64,000 bases of DNA, taken from positions 32,861 to 96,860 of the forward strand of contig QWOP01000042.1 of NCBI GenBank assembly GCA_003669605.1. Reading direction: 5' to 3'. Below are positions 16,769 to 24,165 of the stretch, in pieces. Made by a program: the position numbers and the translations under genes. The stretch's first letter is position 1, and each line of letters begins with the position of its first letter. The notes under the pieces were generated by a model. That model ran no database searches, was not told the DNA's origin, and saw nothing but the letters and a program-made list of their open reading frames with translations. The DNA comes from Planctomycetota bacterium. Lineage in GTDB: Bacteria; Planctomycetota; Planctomycetia; Pirellulales; UBA1268.

Positions 16769-17794
16769 ATGCACCACCGACAGTTCGACTACGGCCTGCT
16801 GGGTTGCGGGATACTCGGTGGCATGCTTGGCATGCTTGGCATGCTTGGCATGCTTGGCATGGCGCTATCGCTTGGGGTGGGCAGGGCCGCGGCTGCCGAC
16901 ACCGCCGCCACGGTGATTGGCACGGTAGGCGACACCATGCTCACGACGGTCGATCTCGATCGGGCGGTGCGGCGGCGGGCCGGCGGGCGCCGTCCACCGC
17001 CAGACCAAGAGCAGAAAATCACCGCCTTGGCGATCGAGGACCTCATCGACCGGGCCGTGCTCCGGGACGAAATCGCCCGCAGTGGCGTCGTCGTCGAGCA
17101 GGGGGAGATCGACGAGCATATCGCCCAGATCACCAAGCAACTCTCCCTCCGACGGATTCCCTTGGAGTCCATCCGCGAGTCGATGGGGCTCGACGTCGAC
17201 GCGTTCCGTCAGCAGATGGAGCTGGAGGTCGCGATCCCCAAACTCGTTGGCCCGCAGATCACACCCGATGTCCTGCGGGCCGTGGCCCAATCCCACAAGC
17301 GTGAGCTCGACGGCACTCGTTTGCGCGTCAGTCACATCATCATCCGTCCGGATGGCGGGTCGAGTACCGACGCCGTGACGGGGATGCTGAACCGGGCCGA
17401 GGCGATCCGGACGGCCATCCTCAAAGGTGAGATCTCCTTTGCCGACGCGGCCGCACAACACTCCGCTGGCCCCAGCCGACGACGCGGCGGGGATGTCGGG
17501 TTTGTCCCCCGGCATGGCATGCTGGTGGAGGAGTTTTCTAAGCCGGTGTTCACGCTTGGACAGGGGGAGATCTCCAAACCGTTCGTGACATCGTGCGGTG
17601 CCCACATTGCCACCGTGACCGAGACCGAACCAGGCACGGGAAGCGTGGAGCAATACCTGCCGCAACTGCAGCAGATCGCCATTGAGAAGACACTGGCGGG
17701 CATCGTCGCCCGCCTGCGGAAGACGGTGGCAGTCGAGATCGCTCCGGATCTCCCCCGCGTCGAACCGGCCGCCGCACCGCCCCCTACCCCGTGA
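16769..17794 (+). CDS. Periplasmic parvulin-type peptidyl-prolyl isomerase (SurA/PrsA-like)
   Basis: A 341-aa exported foldase that assists outer-membrane or secreted protein folding. After a signal peptide (likely cut in AAAADT), residues 45-170 are a SurA-N-like chaperone helix bundle (TMLTTVDLDRAV ... ALAIEDLIDRAVL). Residues about 185-290 form the rotamase domain, with RVSHIIIRPDG, FADAAAQHS, GGDVGFVPRHGMLVEEF and FTLGQGEISKPFVTSCGAHI. The tail is proline-rich. The hydrophobic core of the signal peptide is encoded by four perfect 9-bp repeats (GMLGMLGML...). Its role in BamA biogenesis is plausible because an Omp85 gene is present in the genome. Confidence 0.9.
   Translation: MHHRQFDYGLLGCGILGGMLGMLGMLGMLGMALSLGVGRAAAADTAATVIGTVGDTMLTTVDLDRAVRRRAGGRRPPPDQEQKITALAIEDLIDRAVLRDEIARSGVVVEQGEIDEHIAQITKQLSLRRIPLESIRESMGLDVDAFRQQMELEVAIPKLVGPQITPDVLRAVAQSHKRELDGTRLRVSHIIIRPDGGSSTDAVTGMLNRAEAIRTAILKGEISFADAAAQHSAGPSRRRGGDVGFVPRHGMLVEEFSKPVFTLGQGEISKPFVTSCGAHIATVTETEPGTGSVEQYLPQLQQIAIEKTLAGIVARLRKTVAVEIAPDLPRVEPAAAPPPTP
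16820..16861 (+). repeat. 9-bp tandem repeat (GGCATGCTT)x4.7 in a signal-peptide core
   Basis: Four perfect copies of GGCATGCTT plus six bases of a fifth, in frame, encoding Gly-Met-Leu units. Gain or loss of a unit lengthens or shortens the hydrophobic core by three residues without a frameshift. Confidence 0.9.
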
Positions 17795-17996
17795 GGTGTG
17801 GCGAAAAAGTTCGGGAGCCGCATCTTTTAAAGCCGTCGGAACGCCGGACTGGGGACCGCTGATTCCGGATTGTCGTGGCCGCGTGGAGAGGCTATCGTCC
17901 CCCCCCTCCCGTGGCGTCCAGCCGGCCCCAGGCCAGTGACGGCTGCGCGTGCCGAAACCCGCTCCAGGTCGCCTCGCCCCCGCCGGGCACCGTCTT

Positions 17997-18767
17997 ATGA
18001 AACTGCGTTCCGCACTGCTGATTGCCTGCATGCTCGTCGTGCCGCTGCTGGCAATGTTCTCCCACAAAATCCCCTCCGAGCTGCGCCTTGCCGCCCGAAA
18101 ACGGATGTGGGACGCCTTGGCGACCGCTCTGGGCCACGACCAACCCGAGCACCCGCTCGGCGTGTCGTTCGGCCCCGCTGCGCCGATCGCTCTCCCGGAT
18201 CCCGGCCCAGCCTCCGCTGCCATGGCAAACTCCGCCGTACCTGCCGCCGTCGATGCGGCGGCATTCGTCGCTCCCTCCCCCCTCCCTCCCCCGCTGCCGC
18301 AAACGCTCCATTCCCCGGTCGGCCAGATCGAGGCGCCCCCCTCTAGGGCAGCGATTGAACCGCCGGCGGCTGAGGCTGCGATCGGTGGCAGCGTGCTGCC
18401 ACTCTCGGCGCCGGAACTGCTCTCGGAGGGACTGTCTTCCGAATCGGTCGTTCCCCTCGCCACCAGCTCGATCAGCCCAGCCCCAGCAGAGGCGATCGAA
18501 CAGCGGCTCAGAGCCCTCGGGGCGCTGTCGATCGAATGGACGCCTTCGCAGGCAGGTGATGGATTGCACCGCTGTTCCTGCCGATTGCCGGCCGACCCCA
18601 GCGGCCAGTTGCATCGCGTCTTTCAAGCCTCGGCGGCTGATCCGATTGCGGCCCTCGACAGCCTGTTGGGCCAAGTCACTGCCTGGTCCATGCGGGCGTC
18701 GACACCGTCACCACAAGGCGGCAGGGTGTCGCGGACCGCAGCAGAAGCAAGCCAGCCCCGTCGCTGA
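17997..18767 (+). CDS. Hypothetical N-anchored, proline/alanine-rich protein
   Basis: A 256-aa protein starting MKLRSALLIACMLVVPLLAMF, a membrane anchor or signal peptide. Residues about 30-50 (SELRLAARKRMWDALATALG) look helical. A Pro/Ala/Ser-rich linker of about 120 residues follows, then a compact C-terminal part with IEQRLRALGALSIEWTP, a CSCRLPADPSGQLHRVFQA segment and DPIAALDSLLGQVTAW. That last part recurs to my eye in planctomycete envelope proteins, but I cannot name it. It lies 53 bp before scpB on the same strand and may share its transcript. Confidence 0.7.
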   Translation: MKLRSALLIACMLVVPLLAMFSHKIPSELRLAARKRMWDALATALGHDQPEHPLGVSFGPAAPIALPDPGPASAAMANSAVPAAVDAAAFVAPSPLPPPLPQTLHSPVGQIEAPPSRAAIEPPAAEAAIGGSVLPLSAPELLSEGLSSESVVPLATSSISPAPAEAIEQRLRALGALSIEWTPSQAGDGLHRCSCRLPADPSGQLHRVFQASAADPIAALDSLLGQVTAWSMRASTPSPQGGRVSRTAAEASQPRR

Positions 18768-18820
18768 CTCGCTCTGCCGAGGGGGTCCATTTCGGATCCG
18801 ACCCACGTTGGCGCCCCTCC

Positions 18821-19603
18821 ATGCTCCATCTTTCCCGTTGCTCCAACCGGCTGCCCGACCTGCTGAACCGGCGGGCCGTGGCGAAGCATGGGCCGCGACA
18901 GGTGATGCCCCGGCCGCGGTCCCTTGCGCGTCTTCTTCCCAAACCAGCGATCAGTGGCACTCACCAGAGGGGGAACCAGCCAGACGAGCCGGTTCTCCCA
19001 GGTCCCCACAGGCGTTCGGAGGAGCTGGCCCGCCTCGAGGCGGCATTGTTCATCGCCCGCGAGCCCCTCTCCACCCGTCGTCTCGCGAAGCTCGCCCGGC
19101 TCACCGACGGCACGAGGGCCAGAACACTGCTCCGGGAGTTGCTGGGCCTCCAGGAGGCCAGTGGCAGCCCGTTCCGTGTCGAACAGATCGCCGGCGGCTT
19201 TCAACTGCTGACGCGGGCGCCGTTCGGCCCGTGGGTTCGCAGGCTTTTGACCACGCCGGCGGAGACGAGGCTTTCGGCCGCTGCCCTGGAAACACTGGCG
19301 ATTGTCGCCTATCGGCAACCGGTTACCCGGGCCGATATCGAGGCCATTCGAGGAGTGGGATGCGAGGAGATGCTGCGGCACCTGATGGAGCGGGATCTGG
19401 TGGCGGTGGGGGGACGCACCGAGGATCTGGGACGGCCGAACGTCTACCAGACGACGAAGCGCTTCCTCCAAGCTTTCGGTCTGGCGAGGATCGAGGACCT
19501 GCCCGACATCGGGCCGGCGGCAGGCGTTCCCGAGGCGCAGATCCCCCCTCTCGACCGGTTCGGCGAACCAGATCGCGATCCCCCGCCGGGACCCCTCGGC
19601 TGA
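18821..19603 (+). CDS. scpB: SMC-ScpA-ScpB complex subunit ScpB
   Basis: A 260-aa winged-helix protein of the condensin-like complex that organises and segregates the chromosome. The first winged helix starts near residue 65 (RLEAALFIAREPLSTRRLAKLARL). The second contains the family signature LSAAALETLAIVAYRQPVTRADIEAIRGVG ... RDLVAVGGR ... GRPNVYQTTKRFLQAFGL ... DLPD. The N-terminal 60 residues are a basic, poorly conserved extension; a later start at 18905 is possible since neither has a strong ribosome site. ScpA is not adjacent, which is unusual compared with many bacteria where scpA-scpB are linked. Confidence 0.88.
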   Translation: MLHLSRCSNRLPDLLNRRAVAKHGPRQVMPRPRSLARLLPKPAISGTHQRGNQPDEPVLPGPHRRSEELARLEAALFIAREPLSTRRLAKLARLTDGTRARTLLRELLGLQEASGSPFRVEQIAGGFQLLTRAPFGPWVRRLLTTPAETRLSAAALETLAIVAYRQPVTRADIEAIRGVGCEEMLRHLMERDLVAVGGRTEDLGRPNVYQTTKRFLQAFGLARIEDLPDIGPAAGVPEAQIPPLDRFGEPDRDPPPGPLG

Positions 19604-19928
19604 ATTGGCAAAGAACTCTGGTTTTCCGTGCTTGCACTCAGCCCCCCAAGGGGCCACACTTTCCGGGCTTCTGCGCCCAGCATTGGCGTGGTTGCCGACC
19701 ACTGCCAACGAATTTTTTTCAGGCTGTTGGATGATTTCACGCGATCGGGTACAGAATTGAGAAGCGATTTCTGCCGATGATCGCTACTGGCTACGTGACG
19801 GGTGTCGTTGAGCCCCCGCCCGTAGCCTTCAGTGTCCGTCCATTGTGTTTGTATTGGTTTCGTTTCCTTCTGCCATCGTTTACCGGCCGTCGCAGGGACG
19901 GTGAACCGACTCTAGGGAGGTTTCTTCA
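19604..19928 (+). other. Intergenic region with possible remnants of the TIR element
   Basis: 325 bp with no gene. CTCTGGTTTTCCGTGCTTGC (from 19615) and the following ACTC resemble the interior of copies A and C, and CAGGCTGTTGGATGATTT (19720-19737) resembles the element's end sequence, but the order and orientation do not match an intact copy. The 3' part, more AT-rich, should carry the promoter of the acidic protein; GGGAGG at about 19915 is its ribosome site. Confidence 0.4.
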
Positions 19929-20351
19929 GTGACCAGCGTTGCGAGCCCCAGGGGATACCGAGACGTGTTGAACTCCGAAGTGTTCTGCTGGGACGAACTT
20001 CCCGATCTCCTCGCCGCCGAGGAACTTTTCGAAGGCCTTGGCGTGCGGTGCGCGAGCGGAATTCCGGCACTCCCGGGTGCCGGTCCTCTCGTCGCCAAAG
20101 CCGAGGACGAAGAAGAGGATGACGAGGACGAGGAAGAGGATGACGACGAGGAGGACGACGACCTCGAGGATGAAGAGTGGGAAGAGGTCGACGACGAGGA
20201 AGACGACGAGGAAGAGGAAGACGAAGAAGGTGACGACGAGGAGGAGGATGAGGAGGAGGAGGACGACGACGAGGACTGGGAAGACGACGACGAGGAGTGG
20301 GACGACGAGGATGATGAGGAAGAGGATGAGGACGATGCAGAGGACGCCTGA
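19929..20351 (+). CDS. Extremely acidic low-complexity protein
   Basis: A 140-aa protein from a GTG start with GGGAGG about 9 nt upstream. The first 57 residues are ordinary (FCWDELPDLLAAEELFEGLGVRC). The last 82 are almost only Asp and Glu, broken by single hydrophobic residues, notably three evenly placed tryptophans (EEWEEV, EDWEDD, EEWDDE). The calculated charge must be extremely negative. Such tails occur in cation-binding proteins, nucleic-acid mimics and histone-chaperone-like proteins; none of these can be assigned. It is not just a repeat artefact, since it has a clean start, a strong ribosome site and a non-repetitive N-terminus. Confidence 0.72.
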   Translation: MTSVASPRGYRDVLNSEVFCWDELPDLLAAEELFEGLGVRCASGIPALPGAGPLVAKAEDEEEDDEDEEEDDDEEDDDLEDEEWEEVDDEEDDEEEEDEEGDDEEEDEEEEDDDEDWEDDDEEWDDEDDEEEDEDDAEDA

Positions 20352-20457
20352 CCTCGTCTGAGCGCTTCGCCTTCAATCTCACTCCGGTCCCCTTCCGGGG
20401 GAGGTCTTCCGCTCCTCAAGCATCGCGTGGATGGCCCCAACACACCCCGGCTCGCTT

Positions 20458-21759
20458 TCAGCGGTCGGGTGGGGCCACCCGCTGGACGTCGAGCGTTCGT
20501 GTCCGTCCTCGTCGATCGATGGAGAGCGTCACCGCATTCTCTGTCGATGCCAGGCGGTGGATCATCATTCCTTGATCAACCACTGCTTCTCCGTCGATGC
20601 CGATGATCCGGTCGCCGATCTCCAGTCCGGCCACCGCCAACGGTGAGCCAGGGACGACGCGGACGACCACCGGGGCCGTCGGATCTCCCGGATCAACCCT
20701 GGTGCTCATTCCCCAGCGCGGCCGCGGCCCGGAGCCCACCTCGTCTGGCGGCACCGCTCGCTCGAGCACATCACGATTGGCCCCCTTCTCACCCCGGCAG
20801 GCGGCGCGGAATTCCGGCAGGCCCCCGGGTGTGTCCGCCACCAGCGTCACGACATCAAATGCCAACCGTCCAACGGCTTCCACGCCGATCAGGTTGACCA
20901 GATGGGCGTCATCACTCGGCCGGTGGTACTCATCATGGAGACCGGTGTGGAGCATGAGCGTCGGGACGCCGGCGGTGATGAATGGATAATGGTCGGAGTC
21001 GTCGACAATCTCCCAGTCGAACGCCAATTCCAAGTCAGACGATCGGTTGGCCGCCACAAGCATCGGCCTCAGTCCAATGGCTGAGCGTGCTCCGTACACC
21101 TCGACCCGATCGCCGCGGAGGCGACCGATCATGTCGATGTTGAGTGAAAAAACTGGCCGGAGGGGGGCGATTCCAGTCGGCCTGACGCGCAGAAAGTGCC
21201 AGGAACCGAGCAACCCCTTCTCCTCGCCATCCCAGAAAGCCAGGAGGATTGGGCGGCGAGGCCGGGTTGGCAGGCCGTGGAGCACCTCGGCAATCTCCAA
21301 CAACCCCGCCACGCCGGAGGCGTTGTCGTCGGCACCGTTGTGGATCAGCCCGGTGGGGCCGTAGCTGTTGGAGGGGGTTCCGTAGCCCACGTGGTCGTAG
21401 TGGGCTCCGACGACCACCAATTCCCGCGCCAGATCAGGATCGCTCCCCGGAACGATCGCCATAATGTTCCGCATGGTGCCAAACCGCTGGAAGTAGGTCC
21501 CCTCGTCGCCGGCCGGATCGATCCCTAGGCCGCGGAGCGTCTCGACGATGTAGGCTCCGGCAGCCCGACCACCGCGGCTCCCCCCCTCACGCCCCTCGAA
21601 GGCGTCGTCCGAAAGCGCCTGCACATGCCGCCCGGCTTCAGCAGCCCGGATGCCAGTTCTGGCCGCGGAGGCCTCGGCTGCCACCAAAGGCGGCATGAAG
21701 GGCGTCAGGCACCCCCATCCCAAGGATGCAAGCAGGACCCAGGCGAGAGGGCAGCGCAT
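20458..21759 (-). CDS. Secreted M28-family zinc aminopeptidase with C-terminal PDZ domain
   Basis: A 433-aa exported peptidase. A Sec signal (MRCPLAWVLLASLGWG ... VAAEA) precedes a PA-less M28 domain with a full ligand set: GAHYDHVG, GADDNASGVAG, FWDGEEKGLLGS (catalytic Glu), LNIDMIGR and HTGLHDEYHRPSDDAH. Residues about 345-430 form a PDZ-like domain (VVVRVVPGSPLAVAGLEIGDRIIGIDGEAV). The ATG at 21759 has GGAG upstream and begins the signal peptide; the frame extends further but through the tRNA-Ser gene, so a longer protein is excluded. It likely digests extracellular or periplasmic peptides. Confidence 0.92.
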   Translation of the reverse strand: MRCPLAWVLLASLGWGCLTPFMPPLVAAEASAARTGIRAAEAGRHVQALSDDAFEGREGGSRGGRAAGAYIVETLRGLGIDPAGDEGTYFQRFGTMRNIMAIVPGSDPDLARELVVVGAHYDHVGYGTPSNSYGPTGLIHNGADDNASGVAGLLEIAEVLHGLPTRPRRPILLAFWDGEEKGLLGSWHFLRVRPTGIAPLRPVFSLNIDMIGRLRGDRVEVYGARSAIGLRPMLVAANRSSDLELAFDWEIVDDSDHYPFITAGVPTLMLHTGLHDEYHRPSDDAHLVNLIGVEAVGRLAFDVVTLVADTPGGLPEFRAACRGEKGANRDVLERAVPPDEVGSGPRPRWGMSTRVDPGDPTAPVVVRVVPGSPLAVAGLEIGDRIIGIDGEAVVDQGMMIHRLASTENAVTLSIDRRGRTRTLDVQRVAPPDR

Positions 21760-21971
21760 CGGATGGCTCTCCGCGGACGGTGGCAGTCGCCGGAAAAAGG
21801 CGGGAGACACAGACCCCACCAAAGTGGGGATTCCTTCCTTGCCTTCCGCCTCCCACAATGGCCCCTCCAGTGGAATCCGCTCCGGCGGCAACGGCAAGGT
21901 CATTTCCGGCAGTCCCGATTGCCGAAAGAAGGCAGGCCGGTAGTCGACCTTCCGGATGACGGCCCTGGTGA

Positions 21972-22061
21972 GGAGAGGTGGCAGAGTGGTCGAATGCGCG
22001 TCTTTGCTAAAGACGTGTCCGGTCAAAAGCTGGACCGCGGGTTCGAATCCCGCCCTCTCCG
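21972..22061 (+). tRNA. tRNA-Ser (anticodon GCU)
   Basis: A 90-nt class II tRNA. The acceptor stem GGAGAGG pairs with CCTCTCC (22054-22060). The anticodon stem CGTCT/AGACG encloses TTGCTAA with anticodon GCT at 22006-22008, reading AGC/AGU. A long variable arm (GTCCGGTC..AAAGCTGGAC) is typical of tRNA-Ser. The T arm is GCGGGTTCGAATCCCGC, discriminator G, no encoded CCA. No integrase or duplicated 3' end lies nearby. Confidence 0.97.
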
Positions 22062-22078
22062 TTTGATGGTTGTCGTTC

Positions 22079-24043
22079 ATGTCCGAGTCTGTCGACGATT
22101 CACACTCTGGCATTGAACAGCGGGTCACCGCTTGCAACCGCGATTGCCCCGACGCCTGCAGTTTGGTGGCCACCGTCGAACAAGGGCGGATCACCCGCCT
22201 CTCCGGTGATCCCAATCACCCGGTGACCCGCGGCTTTCTCTGCCACCGGACCAGCCGTTTCCTCCAGCGGCAGTACGACCCTCGACGGCTTGTGACGCCG
22301 CTGCGGCGCGAGGGGGAATTGTTTGTCCCCGTGGGCTGGGGCGAAGCCCTCGACGACATCGCCCAACGCCTGCTCGCAATCCGCGCCGAATCGGGCCCCG
22401 CCGCGATCCTCGCCTACCGCTGCGGCGGTTCAATGGGGATCCTCAAGGCAGTCGTTGACTTCTTCTTTGAACGCTTCGGTCCGGTCACCGGAAAATCGGG
22501 CGACGTCTGCACCGGTGCCGGCGACGCTGCCCAGATGGCCGATTTCGGTGATGAGGACAGCCACGACCTGTTCGACTTGCACCACAGCCGGACCATCGTG
22601 CTCTGGGGCAAGAATCTTCACGTCTCGAGCGTCCACCTCCTGCCGGTGCTTTTGGAGGCCCGCGCCCGCGGCGCCACGCTGGTCTCGGTCGACCCGGTGT
22701 TCCACAAAACGGCGGCGCTGTGCGACCTGTTCGTACAACCACGGCCCGGGGGAGACATTCCCTTGGCACTGGGTGTCGCCCGCTGGATGTTCGATGCTGG
22801 AGCGAGCGATCCCAGGGCCGGCGACTACTGCGACCATCTCGATGCCTTCGCGGCACTGGCCCGCTCCCGGCCTGTCGAGGAATGGGCCGACTTGGCTGGG
22901 GTGAGCTGCCAGTCGCTCCTGTCCCTCGCCGAAGCCTATGCTGTCCGCCCCGCTGCCTTGCACATCGGCTGGGGACTCCAGCGCCGCCGCCACGGATCAG
23001 CCACCGTCCGAGTCCTCGATGCCCTCGGGGCGGTCTCGGGCAATCTGGGAATTCCCGGCGGCGGCGTGTCGTATTACACCAAGCGCCGCGGCGCCTTTGA
23101 CCTCTCTTTCGCACGCCGCGACGAGGTCGCCCCCCGCCTTCTGCCGGAGGCGCGGTTGGGGAGAGCGATCGCCGAGGCCCAAGATCCACCTATCCGCGCC
23201 GCCTGGATCAGTTCCGCCAACCCGGTGGCCATGCTCCCGGATTCTCGCGCCGTCGCCGCGGCCCTCTCCAGTCTGGATCTCACCGTGGTCGTCGATTCCT
23301 TCCTCACCGATTCGTGCCGCTGTGCCCACTACGTCCTGCCGACGACGACGCTGCTTGAGGAGGACGACCTGCTCGGTGCGTATGGCCATCACTGGCTGGT
23401 GGAATCGCGCCCCGTCGTTTCCCCACCCCCCGGCGTGAAGAGCGACTACCAGATCATCCAGGAGTTGGCCCGCCGCACAGGACTTGCAGAGGAGTTTTCC
23501 GACGACGTCGAGACCTGGAAGCGCCGCGTGCTGGCAAAGGTCGCCGACCGTGGCGCATCCCTCGAAGCACTGCGCCGCGGGCCGGTCCGCAATCCACTGG
23601 CACCGATGGTGATGTACCCGGACCGCATCTTCTCGACCCCCACCAGGAAAGTGAACCTGGTGCACGACGCGCCCATTGCCCCCCCCCAGGGGACGGCACT
23701 GCGCCCACTGCTGTTGATGGCACTGGCTACCGAGCGGGCGCAGGGGTCGCAGTGGCTCCCCGAACAGCAGCAGGGGCCGGCCACTGCCACCGTCCACCCG
23801 TCGGCCGCCGGCGGATGCGCCGACGGCAGCCTCGCCCGCCTGGAATCGGAGGTGGCGGAGATGGTCGTGCGGCTAAAATTCGACCCCCGCCAGCGGCCCG
23901 ACATCGTGCTCATGGAGAAGGGGGGCTGGCTGAGTGCCGGCCGCTGCGCCAACGCCCTGATCCGCGGGGAAGAGACCGACGCCGGTGGGTGCGCCGTCTA
24001 CCACGACACCCCGGTCCGACTGCTGCCAACTGGCCATTCCTGA
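22079..24043 (+). CDS. Molybdopterin oxidoreductase (formate dehydrogenase-alpha-like)
   Basis: A 654-aa enzyme of the DMSO-reductase superfamily. An N-terminal [4Fe-4S] site is built from CNRDCPDAC (residues about 19-27) and a fourth Cys in GFLCHR. The molybdopterin domain follows with TGKSGDVCTGAGD, VLWGKNLHVSSVHLLP, SVDPVFHKTAALCD and RPGGDIPLALG, then the second half SANPVAMLPDS ... VVVDSFLTDSCRCAHYVLPTTTLLEEDD. The C-terminal dinucleotide-binding module is compact. No membrane, Fe-S or chaperone subunit lies beside it, and there is no Tat signal, so it appears cytoplasmic and possibly stand-alone. It begins 18 bp after tRNA-Ser; an in-frame TTG at 22070 is less likely than the ATG. The substrate is unknown. 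Confidence 0.88.
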   Translation: MSESVDDSHSGIEQRVTACNRDCPDACSLVATVEQGRITRLSGDPNHPVTRGFLCHRTSRFLQRQYDPRRLVTPLRREGELFVPVGWGEALDDIAQRLLAIRAESGPAAILAYRCGGSMGILKAVVDFFFERFGPVTGKSGDVCTGAGDAAQMADFGDEDSHDLFDLHHSRTIVLWGKNLHVSSVHLLPVLLEARARGATLVSVDPVFHKTAALCDLFVQPRPGGDIPLALGVARWMFDAGASDPRAGDYCDHLDAFAALARSRPVEEWADLAGVSCQSLLSLAEAYAVRPAALHIGWGLQRRRHGSATVRVLDALGAVSGNLGIPGGGVSYYTKRRGAFDLSFARRDEVAPRLLPEARLGRAIAEAQDPPIRAAWISSANPVAMLPDSRAVAAALSSLDLTVVVDSFLTDSCRCAHYVLPTTTLLEEDDLLGAYGHHWLVESRPVVSPPPGVKSDYQIIQELARRTGLAEEFSDDVETWKRRVLAKVADRGASLEALRRGPVRNPLAPMVMYPDRIFSTPTRKVNLVHDAPIAPPQGTALRPLLLMALATERAQGSQWLPEQQQGPATATVHPSAAGGCADGSLARLESEVAEMVVRLKFDPRQRPDIVLMEKGGWLSAGRCANALIRGEETDAGGCAVYHDTPVRLLPTGHS

Positions 24044-24165
24044 CCCCGGACTTGGCGGACAACAGCGGCCCTGTGCTCGACACGCCGCTGGGGCTGTGGT
24101 CTGATCGGTCGCCTTCCTTCGTCCCCTTGGCGGAGTCGGCAGCCCGCGTGCTCCAGAGGGATCCC

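Noticed and set aside
16865..18463. A 532-codon open frame on the minus strand
   Set aside because: It lies across the parvulin gene and the next protein on the other strand, has no domain and is Gly/Ser/Arg-rich in the manner of a shadow frame.
18022..19734. A 570-codon plus-strand frame overlapping scpB
   Set aside because: The ScpB frame has the family motifs; this one is Arg/Pro/Ser-rich and lacks a start signal.
19880..20443. Poly-serine protein on the minus strand
   Set aside because: It is the reverse reading of the GAN-rich codons of the acidic protein; the plus strand has the ribosome site and a normal N-terminus.
21972..22061. tRNA-Ser as an attachment site for a mobile island
   Set aside because: No integrase, no direct repeat of the tRNA 3' end and no change of gene character nearby were seen.
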